Positions 1-9,876 of a stretch of DNA of 64,000 nt are shown here, piece after piece; position 1 is the first letter of the stretch; every line of letters starts with the position of its first letter. The notes beneath the pieces were generated by a model. The model saw only the letters and a list, made by a program, of their open reading frames with translations. It did not search any database and had not been told where the DNA came from. Made by a program: the position numbers and the translations under genes. The stretch is from Carnobacterium gallinarum DSM 4847 (GTDB taxonomy: Bacteria; Bacillota; Bacilli; Lactobacillales; Carnobacteriaceae), in contig NZ_JQLU01000005.1 in the NCBI RefSeq assembly GCF_000744375.1, forward strand, positions 2,217,496-2,281,495, read 5' to 3'.

Positions 1-1
1 A

Positions 2-1504
2 CAAGAAAGAATGATTGCTGAGCCTATCTTAAGAGAAGTTCATTCTCGACTAAACTTCTTAGAGAATGTTGGATTGGAATATCTTACGTTAAGTCGAACT
101 GCTGGAACTTTATCTGGTGGTGAAGCACAACGAATTCGCTTAGCAACACAAATTGGCTCAAATCTTTCAGGGGTTCTTTATATTTTAGACGAGCCTTCAA
201 TTGGGCTACATCAAAGGGATAATGACCGTTTAATTGGATCACTGAAAAAGATGCGTGATTTAGGAAATACTTTAATCGTAGTTGAACATGATGAGGATAC
301 AATGCGTGAAGCAGATTATTTAATCGATATTGGTCCAGGGGCTGGTGAAAAAGGTGGCGAAATTATTGCAATTGGAACACCAGAAGAAGTAGCCAACAAT
401 CCTAAATCATTAACGGGTGATTATTTATCAGGCAAAAAGTTTATTCCGGTTCCAGAAAAACGGCGTAAAGAAAATTTAGGTAAGGTTCGTATTACAGGCG
501 CTACTGAAAATAATTTGAAAAATCTTTCAGTTGATTTTCCATTGGGACGTTTTGTTGCAGTGACAGGTGTATCTGGATCTGGAAAGAGTACGTTAGTCAA
601 TAGCATTCTGAAACGTGCCTTAGCTCGCGAATTAAATCGAAATAAACATAAGCCTGGAAAGTTCAAGAAAATTACAGGCTTTGAAAAATTAGAAAAAGTG
701 ATTAATATTGACCAAAGCCCAATTGGACGTACGCCACGTAGTAATCCAGCCACATATACAAGTGTTTTTGACGATATTCGTGATTTATTTGCTCAGACAA
801 ATGAAGCGAAGATTCGTGGTTATAAAAAAGGGCGCTTTAGTTTTAATGTTAAAGGTGGACGTTGCGAAGCTTGTCGTGGAGATGGTATTTTAAAAATTGA
901 AATGCATTTCTTGCCAGATGTTTATGTACCATGCGAAGTTTGTCATGGTACACGTTATAATTCTGAAACGCTAGAAGTTCATTATAAAGGAAAAAATATT
1001 TCGGAAATTTTGAATATGACGGTTGAAGAAGCAGTTGAGTTCTTTGAGCATATTCCAAAAATTCATCGCAAATTAGTTACAATTGTTGATGTTGGACTAG
1101 GTTATGTTACTCTTGGTCAACCAGCAACTACTTTATCTGGTGGGGAAGCCCAACGAATGAAATTAGCTAGTGAATTGCATAAAAAATCAAATGGTGATAA
1201 CTTCTATATTTTAGATGAACCAACAACTGGTTTGCACACCGATGATATTGCACGTTTGTTAGTTGTTTTAAATCGATTAGTTGAGACGGGAAATACAGTT
1301 TTAGTCATTGAGCATAATCTAGATGTCATTAAGACTGCTGATTATTTAATTGATTTAGGACCAGAAGGCGGTTCTGGCGGAGGCAATATTGTCGCTAAGG
1401 GAACACCAGAAGAAGTCGCTAAGGTTGCTGAAAGTTATACAGGTCGTTATCTGAAACCTATTTTAGAACGAGACAAAGCTAGAATGGAAGAATTAACTAA
1501 ATAA
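2..1504 (+). CDS. uvrA: Excinuclease ABC subunit A, C-terminal half (5' end outside window)
   Basis: DNA-damage recognition ATPase of the UvrABC nucleotide excision repair complex, cytosolic. The reading frame is already open at base 2 and only about 500 of the usual ~940 residues are present, so the true start lies upstream; the ATG at 11 is internal. Visible in order: the first ABC signature ([12 protein letters not shown]) with Walker B ([12 protein letters not shown]), the second Walker A (GVSGSGKST), the zinc-module cysteine pairs (CEAC...CEVC), the second signature ([12 protein letters not shown]) and the second Walker B ([12 protein letters not shown]). All key ATPase motifs look intact. 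A strong terminator follows directly, so this is the end of its transcription unit. Confidence 0.97.
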   Translation, partial: QERMIAEPILREVHSRLNFLENVGLEYLTLSRTAGTLSGGEAQRIRLATQIGSNLSGVLYILDEPSIGLHQRDNDRLIGSLKKMRDLGNTLIVVEHDEDTMREADYLIDIGPGAGEKGGEIIAIGTPEEVANNPKSLTGDYLSGKKFIPVPEKRRKENLGKVRITGATENNLKNLSVDFPLGRFVAVTGVSGSGKSTLVNSILKRALARELNRNKHKPGKFKKITGFEKLEKVINIDQSPIGRTPRSNPATYTSVFDDIRDLFAQTNEAKIRGYKKGRFSFNVKGGRCEACRGDGILKIEMHFLPDVYVPCEVCHGTRYNSETLEVHYKGKNISEILNMTVEEAVEFFEHIPKIHRKLVTIVDVGLGYVTLGQPATTLSGGEAQRMKLASELHKKSNGDNFYILDEPTTGLHTDDIARLLVVLNRLVETGNTVLVIEHNLDVIKTADYLIDLGPEGGSGGGNIVAKGTPEEVAKVAESYTGRYLKPILERDKARMEELTK

Positions 1505-1507
1505 ATG

Positions 1508-1552
1508 AAAAAGCATTTATTCATCTCAGAAGATGGATGAATGCTTTTTTTT
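1508..1552 (+). terminator. Intrinsic terminator after uvrA
   Basis: An 18-bp near-perfect stem (arms starting AAAAAGCATTTATTC and ending GAATGCTTTTT, with G-U pairs) is followed by a run of eight or more T. It ends uvrA transcription and separates it from the Lia-like locus. Confidence 0.9.
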
Positions 1553-1664
1553 GTTGAAGGAATTAATGAAAAAGTCATCTAAATAGTTGCTTTCTCAAAA
1601 ATCATGTTAAAATAAAGAGATTAAAATTAATGTTTCTCTGACTCAAGAATGAATTAAATATCCC

Positions 1665-1704
1665 TCTTAGGTCTGATGGCAAAAAGAAAAATTACTGGCA
1701 TAAT
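1665..1704 (+). promoter_or_regulatory. Promoter/operator of truncated liaX-like gene (twin of 2456-2495)
   Basis: The block TCTTAGGTCTGATGGCAA is followed at fixed distance by CATAAT. A second copy (TCTAAGGTCCTATGACAA ... CATAAT, also 40 bp) lies before liaX. TGATGGCA/TATGACA overlaps a -35-like ATGGCA with a 17-bp spacer to the -10 CATAAT. GACT lies 23 bp upstream of both blocks. Co-conservation in front of two paralogues indicates a shared regulator. LiaR is the natural candidate because it controls liaXYZ in enterococci, but this is inferred. Confidence 0.6.
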
Positions 1705-1798
1705 AGATTATAGAACAAGAAGCAAAACTTCAGTTCATTAAAAATGTTGTCTCAATTATCAAAATAAAATAGATAAAAATTTGAAGGAGGAAATAACC

Positions 1799-2392
1799 AT
1801 GAACCAAAAAGAAAGAATTTTAGATTTAGTGAAGCAAGGATTAATTACAGCAGAGGAAGCATTAGTGTTATTAGAAAATACAACTAAACCAGCTTCAGAA
1901 AAAACAAAAGTCGATGTAGAGGATGAATATCCAGATGATTGGAAAGAGTCAGTTAATGAAACCATGAATCAAGTGACAGAGAAAGTTACTGAAGCAAGTG
2001 CACAAGTAAGTAAATTTGCTAAAAAAACATTAGAATCAGTTAACGAACATCTTGACTGGAAAGAAGTTCAAGTAAAAGTTCCTAAGATAACATCAACAGA
2101 ATTAACTCACGAGTTTATTTTTTCAGAAGATGAGTCAAAAGTAATTGATTTAAAAGTTGCTAATGGCAAAGTAGTCTTTAAAAATGGTGTGGGCACCGAT
2201 TTAAAAATTGTAGCTAATGTTAAAATTTATGGCAAACTAAATGAAGATGAAACTAGTTTAGATGCATATTTAAAACGTATCACAATTGAAGAAGAAGAAG
2301 GAAAATTAGATTTTATTAGTGAAAACAAACGTATTAATGGCAATTTGGTTGTTTATTTACCACAAAGAGCATATGAAATTCATGTTGGTTAA
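1799..2392 (+). CDS. Truncated LiaX-like DUF4097 paralogue (197 aa)
   Basis: A shortened paralogue of the LiaX-like protein encoded just downstream. The N-terminal helical segment (KERILDLVKQGLITAEEALVLLENT) is almost identical to that of liaX, and residues ~40-197 match liaX residues ~207-355 (DDWKES, DWK, VANGKVVFKN, KIYGKL). The coiled-coil insert of liaX is absent. The product stops inside the DUF4097 beta-helix, just after the sequence matching FLPERTYDH, where liaX continues for about 170 residues. The start is ATG 1799, with AAGGAGG nearby; an upstream TTG at 1781 would read through that RBS. It may be a degenerating duplicate or a short secreted/decoy form. It is probably co-regulated with liaX through the twin promoter. 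Confidence 0.75.
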   Translation: MNQKERILDLVKQGLITAEEALVLLENTTKPASEKTKVDVEDEYPDDWKESVNETMNQVTEKVTEASAQVSKFAKKTLESVNEHLDWKEVQVKVPKITSTELTHEFIFSEDESKVIDLKVANGKVVFKNGVGTDLKIVANVKIYGKLNEDETSLDAYLKRITIEEEEGKLDFISENKRINGNLVVYLPQRAYEIHVG

Positions 2393-2455
2393 TAGAACGA
2401 ACTCTTCTAAAAATACTGAGCCTTCGTTCAGACTATGTGATGAACAAAAAATCAT

Positions 2456-2495
2456 TCTAAGGTCCTATGACAATCGATGAAAAACAGCGCATAAT
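2456..2495 (+). promoter_or_regulatory. Promoter/operator of liaXYZ (putative LiaR-type box)
   Basis: TCTAAGGTCCTATGACAA, a -35-like ATGACA, a 17-bp spacer and CATAAT, with geometry identical to 1665-1704. A further CTATG occurs 32 bp upstream (2433) of the one in the box (2465), i.e. about three helical turns, suggesting tandem binding by a response regulator. The regulator gene is not in this window. Confidence 0.6.
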
Positions 2496-2587
2496 AAGTA
2501 TATCAAGAAGCCAAGTACTTCTTTTTTTAATCGCTAGAATGCATATAATGAAAATAGATAGATTAGGACCTAGAGGAGGAACTTATC

Positions 2588-4177
2588 ATGAAAGAAAGAG
2601 AACGTATACTAGAATTAGTAAAACAAGGGATTATATCAACTGAAGAAGCATTAGTTTTATTGGAAAATACTGCTCATAAAAAAGGAAAAGAAGCTGTTAA
2701 GAAAGATCAAGAAAATGTTCAAAAAACAGTGATTACCAAAGAGCCAACACCTTCCAAGGAAACAACAATTAATCTAGAAAAATCTCCTGAACCAATTTTG
2801 TCTGATATTGATGAAGTTGTTGAAGAAGGAGAAGCTAGAGTTGAGCAAGAACAAAATGAAGACCGAGCTCGTTTAGAAACAATTCTTGAAGAATTAGCGA
2901 ATGAAGCTTCAGGTTATTCAGTAAAATTAGATGAAACTAATAAGACAATTGAAGAATTACAAACCCAAATCAAATTAAAAAAAGAAGCCTTAATGGTTTT
3001 TGAAACAAAAGAAGAGTTAGATGAACTTACTTCTGAAGATGAGGCACAAGTAATAACAATTGCAGACGAACTTGTAGCATTAACTGATGAACTTAATATT
3101 TTAAACGATACAAAAGAAAATCTTGAAACGCAATTAAAAGATGTGAAAAAACAACAATGGGGTACTCATAAAAAGAATATCTCTGAAAAATTTGAAATTC
3201 CAGATGATTGGAAAGACTCAGCAACAGAAACAATGACTTCGGTTGGAGACAAAGTGACTGAGGCTGGAACTCAATTTGGCAAATTCATGAAAGAAACGTT
3301 TAATTCAGTCGTTGAAAATGTTGATTGGAAAGATATCAATATTCGTGTACCAGGATTAGCAACTACGAAGTTTGAACATGAGTTTGACTATCCAACAAGT
3401 GAAGCAACAATTCTTGATATAAAAGTTGCTAACGGGGATGTTGTCTTTAAAAATTGGGATAGTAATGATATTAAAATTACTGCAAAGATTAAAATTTATG
3501 GTAAATTAGATGTAGAAAATCCATTTGAAGCCTTTTTAGAACGTAGCACAATTGAGGTTGATGATGAGCATCTATTATTCCATGTACCAAATAAACGAAT
3601 TCGTTGTGATTTAACCTTCTTCTTGCCAGAACGAACTTACGATCATACAGCAGTAAAATTGTTGAATGGAAACTTAAGATTTGAAGAGTTTGATGGAAAA
3701 GATATTTATGCAAAATCAACTAATGGCAATATTGTTTTTGACCATTTAACTGCAACAATGTTGGAAACAGAAGGTGTAAATGGCAATGTATCGATTTTAG
3801 AAAGTCAAATTCGTGATTTATTAGTTTCAAGTATCAATGGCGGCATTACTGCTCGTGGTGATATTAAGAGTGGAAGCTTGTCAACAGTAAATGGAACAGT
3901 TCGAGCAACCTTAACGGGTAATGATATTCAAAGACTAGAAGCTAGTTCTGTTAATGGAACTGTAAAAGTGGCTTTTCCTGCAACTGTTAGTATTGAAGGT
4001 ACCGCTAAAAGTAATCTAGGTTCAATTCAAAGCCGAATTCAAGGTGTTGAGATTATTAAAGAGAAGAAAGATCGTACAAATCAATATTTAGAATTTAGAC
4101 GTATTCTAGATAGCGCTCCAATGGTAGCTAAATTAAGTACAACTACGGGCAGTATCTTAATGAAAGATACTGAATAA
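2588..4177 (+). CDS. liaX: LiaX-like cell-envelope stress protein, DUF4097 (529 aa)
   Basis: Matches the LiaX architecture known from enterococci, where LiaX responds to daptomycin and antimicrobial peptides and modulates the LiaFSR response. An N-terminal helical module (residues ~1-35, ERERILELVKQGIISTEEAL) is followed by a charged linker and coiled coil (~85-190) and a C-terminal DUF4097 repetitive beta-helix (~265-529) with recurring NGxV/NGNI turns. No signal peptide is visible, which is also true of family members reported at the surface. The start is supported by AGAGGAGG upstream. It leads an operon with a PspC protein and a YvlD-type membrane protein, the same order as liaXYZ. The gene assignment rests on synteny plus domain match. 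Confidence 0.85.
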   Translation: MKERERILELVKQGIISTEEALVLLENTAHKKGKEAVKKDQENVQKTVITKEPTPSKETTINLEKSPEPILSDIDEVVEEGEARVEQEQNEDRARLETILEELANEASGYSVKLDETNKTIEELQTQIKLKKEALMVFETKEELDELTSEDEAQVITIADELVALTDELNILNDTKENLETQLKDVKKQQWGTHKKNISEKFEIPDDWKDSATETMTSVGDKVTEAGTQFGKFMKETFNSVVENVDWKDINIRVPGLATTKFEHEFDYPTSEATILDIKVANGDVVFKNWDSNDIKITAKIKIYGKLDVENPFEAFLERSTIEVDDEHLLFHVPNKRIRCDLTFFLPERTYDHTAVKLLNGNLRFEEFDGKDIYAKSTNGNIVFDHLTATMLETEGVNGNVSILESQIRDLLVSSINGGITARGDIKSGSLSTVNGTVRATLTGNDIQRLEASSVNGTVKVAFPATVSIEGTAKSNLGSIQSRIQGVEIIKEKKDRTNQYLEFRRILDSAPMVAKLSTTTGSILMKDTE

Positions 4178-4293
4178 CAATTAATTTTGGAAATCATCAA
4201 TAAGAAAAAATGTTTAGTGATGATTGTCCATCAGTTGATAAGATGAAAGTCTAGAAAAACTTTCTGATACTAATATTAAAGAGGTGAAAGAGA

Positions 4294-4617
4294 ATGAATA
4301 AATTAGAAAAATCAAGATCGAATCGTGTTGTAAGTGGGGTTTTAGGTGGTTTAGGCGAATATTTTAATATTGACCCAACTATTCTAAGAATCATTTATGT
4401 GGTATTAATTGTGTGTGGCTTTGGTTCACCAGTAATTCTTTATATCGTACTGGCATTCATTATGCCAGAGCCTACTAGAGGTAAAGATGCTCAACGTGGT
4501 GGTTTTAGAAATGGTTCTTATTATACTAATGATAATGAGCACTATGGTACGCCAAAAAAAGCGGAAAAACGTAAAGAGGCAGAAAAGTTTGAAGATGACG
4601 ACTGGAGTGATTTCTAG
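4294..4617 (+). CDS. liaY: PspC-domain membrane protein, LiaY-like (107 aa)
   Basis: A short PspC-domain protein. Residues ~1-30 (KLEKSRSNRVVSGVLGGLGEYFNIDPT) are the classic PspC start, followed by a single long hydrophobic segment (~31-58) and a hydrophilic, charged C-terminal tail (~59-107). PspC proteins sit in the membrane and sense or buffer envelope stress. In enterococci the equivalent, LiaY, works with LiaX and recruits cardiolipin synthase; that function is transferred by homology and position. The RBS AGAGGTGAAAG precedes ATG 4294. Its stop codon overlaps the start of the next gene, indicating translational coupling. Confidence 0.87.
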   Translation: MNKLEKSRSNRVVSGVLGGLGEYFNIDPTILRIIYVVLIVCGFGSPVILYIVLAFIMPEPTRGKDAQRGGFRNGSYYTNDNEHYGTPKKAEKRKEAEKFEDDDWSDF

Positions 4618-4967
4618 TGAAATTTTGGCAAGGTATTTTGATTAATGCTTTGTTATTCTTAGCATTATCTGGTTTGTTTCAAAGTACATTTTATGTTGGA
4701 AGTGTTTGGATTGCTTTAGCAGCAAGTCTTGTTTTAGCCATTTTAAATATGGCGATTAAACCAATTTTAGTAATCTTAGCGTTACCGATTACAGTGCTTA
4801 CATTGGGACTTTTCAGTATCATTATTAATGCTGGAATGTTAAATTTAACCTCTTTTATTATTGGAAGTAGCTTTCATTTTTCTAGCTTTATGACAAGTAT
4901 CTGGATAGCTATTTTGCTATCACTTGTGAATACAGTTATTGGAAATTCAACTAGGGACAATGATTAA
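4617..4967 (+). CDS. liaZ: Phage-holin-family/YvlD-type membrane protein, LiaZ-like (116 aa)
   Basis: A small polytopic membrane protein of the YvlD (DUF360, 'phage holin family') type with four hydrophobic segments at roughly residues 5-22, 27-47, 53-78 and 90-110. It starts at GTG 4617, overlapping the TAG stop of liaY, so the pair is translationally coupled. The liaX-liaY-liaZ order matches the known operon. LiaZ has no well-defined biochemical role. A palindromic terminator lies 13 bp after the stop, closing the operon. Confidence 0.83.
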   Translation: MKFWQGILINALLFLALSGLFQSTFYVGSVWIALAASLVLAILNMAIKPILVILALPITVLTLGLFSIIINAGMLNLTSFIIGSSFHFSSFMTSIWIAILLSLVNTVIGNSTRDND

Positions 4968-4979
4968 TAGAACAATTTT

Positions 4980-5007
4980 ACACAGGCAGCTGCCTGTGTT
5001 TTTTTTT
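4980..5007 (+). terminator. Terminator of the liaXYZ operon
   Basis: The perfect palindrome CACAGGCAGCTGCCTGTG is followed by nine T. Confidence 0.92.
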
Positions 5008-5174
5008 AGATAAAAATAAATGAATTGAAAAGAACCCTCTCAAAAAAAAATAATTTATTAAGGATTTATTTACTTATTTTTTGAAGTATGAATTCTTCTT
5101 TAAAGAGGGGGGATAAAATGGTAGAATAGTAGATAAGGATAAAAGTAAATTAACTAGAGGAGCGCTGTAAATCA

Positions 5175-6110
5175 ATGACTAGTAGTGTAACTGTAAGAGA
5201 ATTAGTGGATATTCTTCGTTTAGATGTAAATAATGGGGAAGAACATTTAGATAGAAAAATTGTCACCAGTGACGTTTCTCGTCCGGGACTAGAATTAACA
5301 GGTTATTTTAATTATTATCCACAAGAGCGGGTTCAATTATTTGGACGCACTGAAATATCGTTCTCACAAAGAATGACGAGTGAAGAAAGATTAATTGTGA
5401 TGCGTCGTATGTGTCAACCTGATACACCGGCTTTTATTTTGTCGCGGGGGTTAACACCGCCGGAAGAATTAGTTCGAGCAACAACAGAGGCGAAGATTCC
5501 TTTATTAATGTCACGCTTAACAACAACTCGTTTGTCTAGTAATGTGACGAATTATTTAGAAGGGAAATTGGCTGAGCGTATTTCAATGCATGGTGTTTTA
5601 ATTGATGTGTATGGATTAGGTGTCTTAATTATGGGAGACAGTGGTGTTGGGAAAAGCGAAACTGCCCTTGAACTGATTCAGCGTGGTCATCGCTTAGTTG
5701 CCGATGATCGTGTGGAGATTCATCAACAAGATGAGCAAACGGTTGTTGGCGAATCACCAGATATTTTGCGTCATTTAATTGAAATTCGCGGAATTGGCAT
5801 TATCGATGTGATGAATTTATTTGGTGCTGGTGCAGTTCGCAGTAGTAAAACGATTCAGTTAATTGTTAACTTGGAAACGTGGAGTAAGGAAAAGAAATTT
5901 GATCGTTTAGGTAGTGGCGATGAATCAACACGTATTTTTGATGTTGATGTACCAAAAATTTCAATTCCAGTTAAAACAGGACGTAACTTAGCGATTATTA
6001 TTGAAGTGGCTGCGATGAATTTCAGAGCGAAAAGCATGGGATATGATGCAACTGCTACTTTTGAGAAAAACTTAGAAATTTTAATTGAAAAAAATTCAAA
6101 AGAAATTTAA
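5175..6110 (+). CDS. hprK: HPr kinase/phosphorylase (311 aa)
   Basis: A bifunctional enzyme that phosphorylates HPr of the sugar PTS on Ser46 using ATP and reverses the reaction by phosphorolysis, setting carbon catabolite repression with CcpA. The Walker A loop GDSGVGKSE is at ~153-161, and the HprK signature region (ESPDILRHLIEIRGIGIIDV) is at ~194-213. Length is typical. The start at ATG 5175 follows GAGGAGCG. It heads a conserved cluster with lgt, a PpaX-like phosphatase and gpsA. In Bacillus the same PpaX hydrolyses the pyrophosphate made by HPr-P phosphorolysis, so the cluster is functionally coherent. Confidence 0.97.
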   Translation: MTSSVTVRELVDILRLDVNNGEEHLDRKIVTSDVSRPGLELTGYFNYYPQERVQLFGRTEISFSQRMTSEERLIVMRRMCQPDTPAFILSRGLTPPEELVRATTEAKIPLLMSRLTTTRLSSNVTNYLEGKLAERISMHGVLIDVYGLGVLIMGDSGVGKSETALELIQRGHRLVADDRVEIHQQDEQTVVGESPDILRHLIEIRGIGIIDVMNLFGAGAVRSSKTIQLIVNLETWSKEKKFDRLGSGDESTRIFDVDVPKISIPVKTGRNLAIIIEVAAMNFRAKSMGYDATATFEKNLEILIEKNSKEI

Positions 6111-6137
6111 TTAACTGAGAAAAGAGGCTGGAATAAG

Positions 6138-6974
6138 ATGTTACAATTAGGTGCAATTGATCCAATTGCTTTTTCACTTGGAGGGCTTTCTGTCCGTTGG
6201 TATGGTGTAATTATTGCATCAGCTGTATTATTGGCTATCTTTTTAGGTACAAATGAATCTGAAAAACGTGGTATTAAAAGTGATGATATTATTGATATGA
6301 TGTTATGGGCATTGCCAATTTCGATTATTGGAGCTCGCTTGTATTATGTCGCTTTTGAGCTACCTTATTATTTGAAAAATCCGGCTGAAATTATAGCGAT
6401 TTGGAATGGTGGAATTGCGATTTATGGTGGATTGATTGCTGGCGGTTTAACTGTATATTGGTTTACGAGAAAACGTGGCTTAAATTTCTGGTTAGTGTTA
6501 GATATTGCAGCACCGAGTGTCATTATTGCGCAAGCAATTGGTCGCTGGGGAAATTTTGTGAACCAAGAAGCACATGGTGAAGCCACAACTAAAGCTTTCT
6601 TAGAAGGGTTACATTTACCAGCATTTATTATTAACAATATGCAAATTGACGGTATTTATTATCAACCAACATTCTTTTATGAGTCAATGTGGAATGTCCT
6701 TGGATTTATTTTATTATTGATTTTAAGAAGACGTAAAGGGCTATTGAAACGTGGTGAAGTCGCGTTTAGTTATGTGTTATGGTATTCATTTGGTCGTTTC
6801 TTTATAGAAGGAATGCGAACAGATAGCTTACTAATTGGCAATACTATCCGAGTATCACAAATATTATCAATTGTTTTATTTGTTGGGGCTCTGGTATTGT
6901 GGATTTATCGACGCAAAAAATATCCTGAAAACCCATATTATTTAGATGGTGCAGAGTTTAGTAAAGTAGCATAG
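6138..6974 (+). CDS. lgt: Prolipoprotein diacylglyceryl transferase (278 aa)
   Basis: A membrane enzyme that transfers diacylglycerol from phosphatidylglycerol to the lipobox cysteine of prelipoproteins. The signature is present around residues 131-145 ([15 protein letters not shown]), with the essential Arg and the conserved NxE. There are about seven hydrophobic spans. It lies 27 bp after hprK with RBS AAAGAGGCTGG. Substrates in this window include the disrupted lipoprotein at 37 kb. The charged C-terminal tail is family-typical. Confidence 0.96.
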   Translation: MLQLGAIDPIAFSLGGLSVRWYGVIIASAVLLAIFLGTNESEKRGIKSDDIIDMMLWALPISIIGARLYYVAFELPYYLKNPAEIIAIWNGGIAIYGGLIAGGLTVYWFTRKRGLNFWLVLDIAAPSVIIAQAIGRWGNFVNQEAHGEATTKAFLEGLHLPAFIINNMQIDGIYYQPTFFYESMWNVLGFILLLILRRRKGLLKRGEVAFSYVLWYSFGRFFIEGMRTDSLLIGNTIRVSQILSIVLFVGALVLWIYRRKKYPENPYYLDGAEFSKVA

Positions 6975-7012
6975 AAAAATCAAACTATTTACAAAGAAGG
7001 TAGGAAGATTAA

Positions 7013-7663
7013 TTGGCAATTCAAACAGTTTTATTTGATTTTGATGGAACATTAGCTAATACAAATGCGCTAATTAGTCATTCACACTTACATGTATTAG
7101 AAGAGTATTATCCAGGAGTATATGATTTGGATCGTGTTCGAGCTTTTAATGGACCTTCTTTGGATATGGTCTATAGTGGTTTAAATCCAGATGAAAAAGA
7201 TAGCATGATTGCAAAATATCGTGCTTTTAATGAAGCACATCATGATGAGATGGTGCATTTATTTACCGGTGTTAAAGAAAGCTTAGCTGAATTAAAAGCG
7301 AATGGAATTTGTTTAGCTGTGGTTTCAACTAAGTACAACGAAATTTTGATTCAAGGCTTGACAATCTTAGATATTAAAGACTACTTTGATGTGATTGTTG
7401 GTGGGTTAGATTATACACATGCCAAACCTGATCCAGAGCCGATTTTTGTAGCATTAGCAAAATTAAATCGTGAAAAAGAAACGGCTATTATGGTAGGGGA
7501 TAATTCTCATGATATAGAATCAGCTAAAAATGCCGGTATTCCAAGTGTTTTTGTGGCTTGGTCAGAAAAAACGTTGGAAGAAATAGCACCGTATCAACCA
7601 GATTTTATTGTCAACTCTATGGCAGATTTAACGAAGCTGGTGCTAGAATCGAATATGAAATAG
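7013..7663 (+). CDS. ppaX: HAD hydrolase, probable pyrophosphatase PpaX (216 aa)
   Basis: A HAD-superfamily phosphatase. Motif I is DFDGTLANT (residues ~9-17), motif II VVSTK (~101-105), the motif III lysine region is HAKPDPEP (~142-149), and motif IV MVGDNSHD (~162-169). The start is TTG 7013 preceded by GGTAGGAAG; there is no better ATG. Position directly after hprK and lgt mirrors Bacillus, where PpaX removes PPi released when HprK dephosphorylates HPr. A phosphoglycolate phosphatase-like activity cannot be excluded from sequence alone. Confidence 0.85.
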   Translation: MAIQTVLFDFDGTLANTNALISHSHLHVLEEYYPGVYDLDRVRAFNGPSLDMVYSGLNPDEKDSMIAKYRAFNEAHHDEMVHLFTGVKESLAELKANGICLAVVSTKYNEILIQGLTILDIKDYFDVIVGGLDYTHAKPDPEPIFVALAKLNREKETAIMVGDNSHDIESAKNAGIPSVFVAWSEKTLEEIAPYQPDFIVNSMADLTKLVLESNMK

Positions 7664-7676
7664 AGGAGAGTAATAC

Positions 7677-8681
7677 ATGTTAAAGAAAATTGCTGTTTTA
7701 GGAGCTGGTTCTTGGGGAACAGCGCTATCAATGGTCCTAAATGAAAATGGCCATGAAGTACATTTATGGGGAAATAATGTTGAACAAATGAAAGAGATTA
7801 ATCAAGAACATAGTAATGCTCATTATCTGCCAGATATTCGTTTGAATGAAAAAATCAAAGGATACACAGATTTAAAAGCCGCTGTTCAAGGTGTTGATGT
7901 TATTTTGTTTGTAGTACCAACGAAAGCGACAAGAACTGTTGCGAAAGAATTAGCAGCAGTATTAGATAGTCCTGTTGTGATTGCACATGCAAGTAAGGGA
8001 TTAGAGCAAGAAAGTCATAAACGAATTTCAGAAGTATTAGAAGAAGAAATACCTGCCGAAAAACGACAAGCAGTAGTTGTTTTATCTGGTCCAAGTCATG
8101 CTGAAGAAGTTGCAGTTAAAGATATTACAACGATTACTTCAGCATCAACAAATGAAGCAGCAGCAAAGTTAGTTCAGCAATTATTTATGAATCAGTATTT
8201 CCGTGTTTATACGAATGAAGATATTATTGGCGTTGAGCTAGGGGCAGCATTGAAAAATATTATTGCCCTAGGAGCTGGTGCATTGCACGGACTAGGCTAT
8301 GGGGATAATGCTAAGGCAGCATTAATGACTCGAGGTTTGGCAGAAATAAGTCGCCTAGGTGTTGCTTTTGGTGCAGAACCGTTAACTTTTATTGGTTTAA
8401 GTGGTGTTGGTGACTTAATTGTTACTTGTACAAGTATTCACTCTCGAAATTGGCGTGCAGGAAATCTGCTAGGTAAAGGACATAATCTTGATGAAGTTTT
8501 AGAAAATATGGGAATGATTGTTGAGGGAGTTTCAACGACGAAAGCAGCTTATGAATTAGCTGAACAAAAAGGAATTGAAATGCCAATTACTGAAGCTATC
8601 TATGATGTATTGTATAATAAAGCAGATGTCAAAATGGTTGTTTCTAATTTGATGACTCGTGATGGAAAATCTGAAGATTAA
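7677..8681 (+). CDS. gpsA: NAD(P)H-dependent glycerol-3-phosphate dehydrogenase (334 aa)
   Basis: Reduces dihydroxyacetone phosphate to sn-glycerol-3-phosphate for phospholipid synthesis; cytosolic. The N-terminal Rossmann motif [10 protein letters not shown] is at residues 9-18. The conserved SGPSHAEEV block and the substrate-binding [17 protein letters not shown] (with the catalytic Lys) are both present. Length is standard. RBS AGAGGAG precedes ATG 7677, 13 bp after ppaX. It precedes galU, so the block links lipid and cell-surface precursor supply. Confidence 0.97.
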   Translation: MLKKIAVLGAGSWGTALSMVLNENGHEVHLWGNNVEQMKEINQEHSNAHYLPDIRLNEKIKGYTDLKAAVQGVDVILFVVPTKATRTVAKELAAVLDSPVVIAHASKGLEQESHKRISEVLEEEIPAEKRQAVVVLSGPSHAEEVAVKDITTITSASTNEAAAKLVQQLFMNQYFRVYTNEDIIGVELGAALKNIIALGAGALHGLGYGDNAKAALMTRGLAEISRLGVAFGAEPLTFIGLSGVGDLIVTCTSIHSRNWRAGNLLGKGHNLDEVLENMGMIVEGVSTTKAAYELAEQKGIEMPITEAIYDVLYNKADVKMVVSNLMTRDGKSED

Positions 8682-8727
8682 TAAGGTTATAATAAAAAAA
8701 GTCCGAATTAATGGAGGAAATAAAAAA

Positions 8728-9657
8728 ATGAAAAAAGTTAAAAAAGCAGTTATTCCTGCAGCAGGATTAGGAACACGTTTTTTACCAGCTACGAAAGCAA
8801 TGGCGAAAGAAATGTTACCAATCGTTGATAAACCAACGATTCAATTTATTGTTGAAGAAGCAATTAATTCTGGAATTGAAGATATCTTGATTGTTACTGG
8901 TAAAAGTAAACGTCCAATCGAAGATCATTTTGATTCTAATCCAGAATTAGAAGCAAATTTAAAAGAAAAAGATAAATTAGCTTTATTGGAATTAGTTGAA
9001 GAAACAACGGGTTTAAATCTTTATTTTGTCCGTCAATCACATCCTAAAGGTTTAGGAGATGCTGTTTTACAAGCAAAAGCTTTTGTTGGAAATGAACCTT
9101 TTGTTGTTATGTTAGGCGATGATATTATGGAAGATAAAGTTCCATTGACTAAACAATTAATGGATTGCTATGAAACAACGCATGCAGCAAATATCGCTGT
9201 TATGAAAGTACCACATGAGGAAACATATAAATATGGAATTATTGATCCAGAGGGTGAAGTGGGTAAAGGTCTTTACAATGTGAAAAGCTTTGTAGAAAAA
9301 CCTAGTCCAGAAGATGCTCCAAGTGATTTAGCTATTATTGGTCGTTATTTACTAACTCCTGAGATTTTTGATATTTTAGAAAATCAAGTTCCAGGAGCTG
9401 GTAATGAGATTCAGTTAACAGATGCTATTGATACATTGAATAAGACACAACGTGTATTTGCGCATGAATTTACTGGAACTCGTTATGATGTTGGTGATAA
9501 ATTTGGTTTCTTGAAAACGAGTATTCAGTATGGATTAAAGCATGTTGAAATTAAAGATAATTTGAGACAATATATTTTGGAGTTAGGTGCAGAGCTGGCC
9601 TTAGAAGATGAGAAAAAAGCAAATAAAAAAGCCAGTTCTAAAGAATCTGGAAAATAG
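8728..9657 (+). CDS. galU: UTP-glucose-1-phosphate uridylyltransferase (309 aa)
   Basis: Makes UDP-glucose from UTP and glucose-1-phosphate for glycolipid anchors and wall polymers. The N-terminus [20 protein letters not shown] is the nucleotide-binding signature. [25 protein letters not shown] and [15 protein letters not shown] are family blocks. I chose ATG 8728, which has GGAGG nearby, over an upstream in-frame start at 8659 that overlaps gpsA and lacks an RBS. The basic C-terminal tail is lineage-typical. It consumes the product of the phosphoglucomutase encoded at 11.5 kb. Confidence 0.96.
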   Translation: MKKVKKAVIPAAGLGTRFLPATKAMAKEMLPIVDKPTIQFIVEEAINSGIEDILIVTGKSKRPIEDHFDSNPELEANLKEKDKLALLELVEETTGLNLYFVRQSHPKGLGDAVLQAKAFVGNEPFVVMLGDDIMEDKVPLTKQLMDCYETTHAANIAVMKVPHEETYKYGIIDPEGEVGKGLYNVKSFVEKPSPEDAPSDLAIIGRYLLTPEIFDILENQVPGAGNEIQLTDAIDTLNKTQRVFAHEFTGTRYDVGDKFGFLKTSIQYGLKHVEIKDNLRQYILELGAELALEDEKKANKKASSKESGK

Positions 9658-9670
9658 ATTTATTAAGTGT

Positions 9671-9705
9671 AAGAAGATTGACGTTTTCGTTAATCTTCTT
9701 TTTTT
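9671..9705 (+). terminator. Terminator after galU
   Basis: A 13-bp stem (AAGAAGATTGACG / CGTTAATCTTCTT, one G-U), loop TTTT, then a T-tract. Confidence 0.9.
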
Positions 9706-9876
9706 AAAGTTCATTTTAACGCTTAAATAAATAATCTTATTTAAGCATTACTAAGTTAAATTGACATTGATGAAGCCATGTATTTGTTGTTATTAATTTT
9801 CTCTATAAATAAGCTATCGTACTAGTATTGTCTATGTTATACTTAGGAACAAGATTGAAAAAGAGGAGGGGGATTT

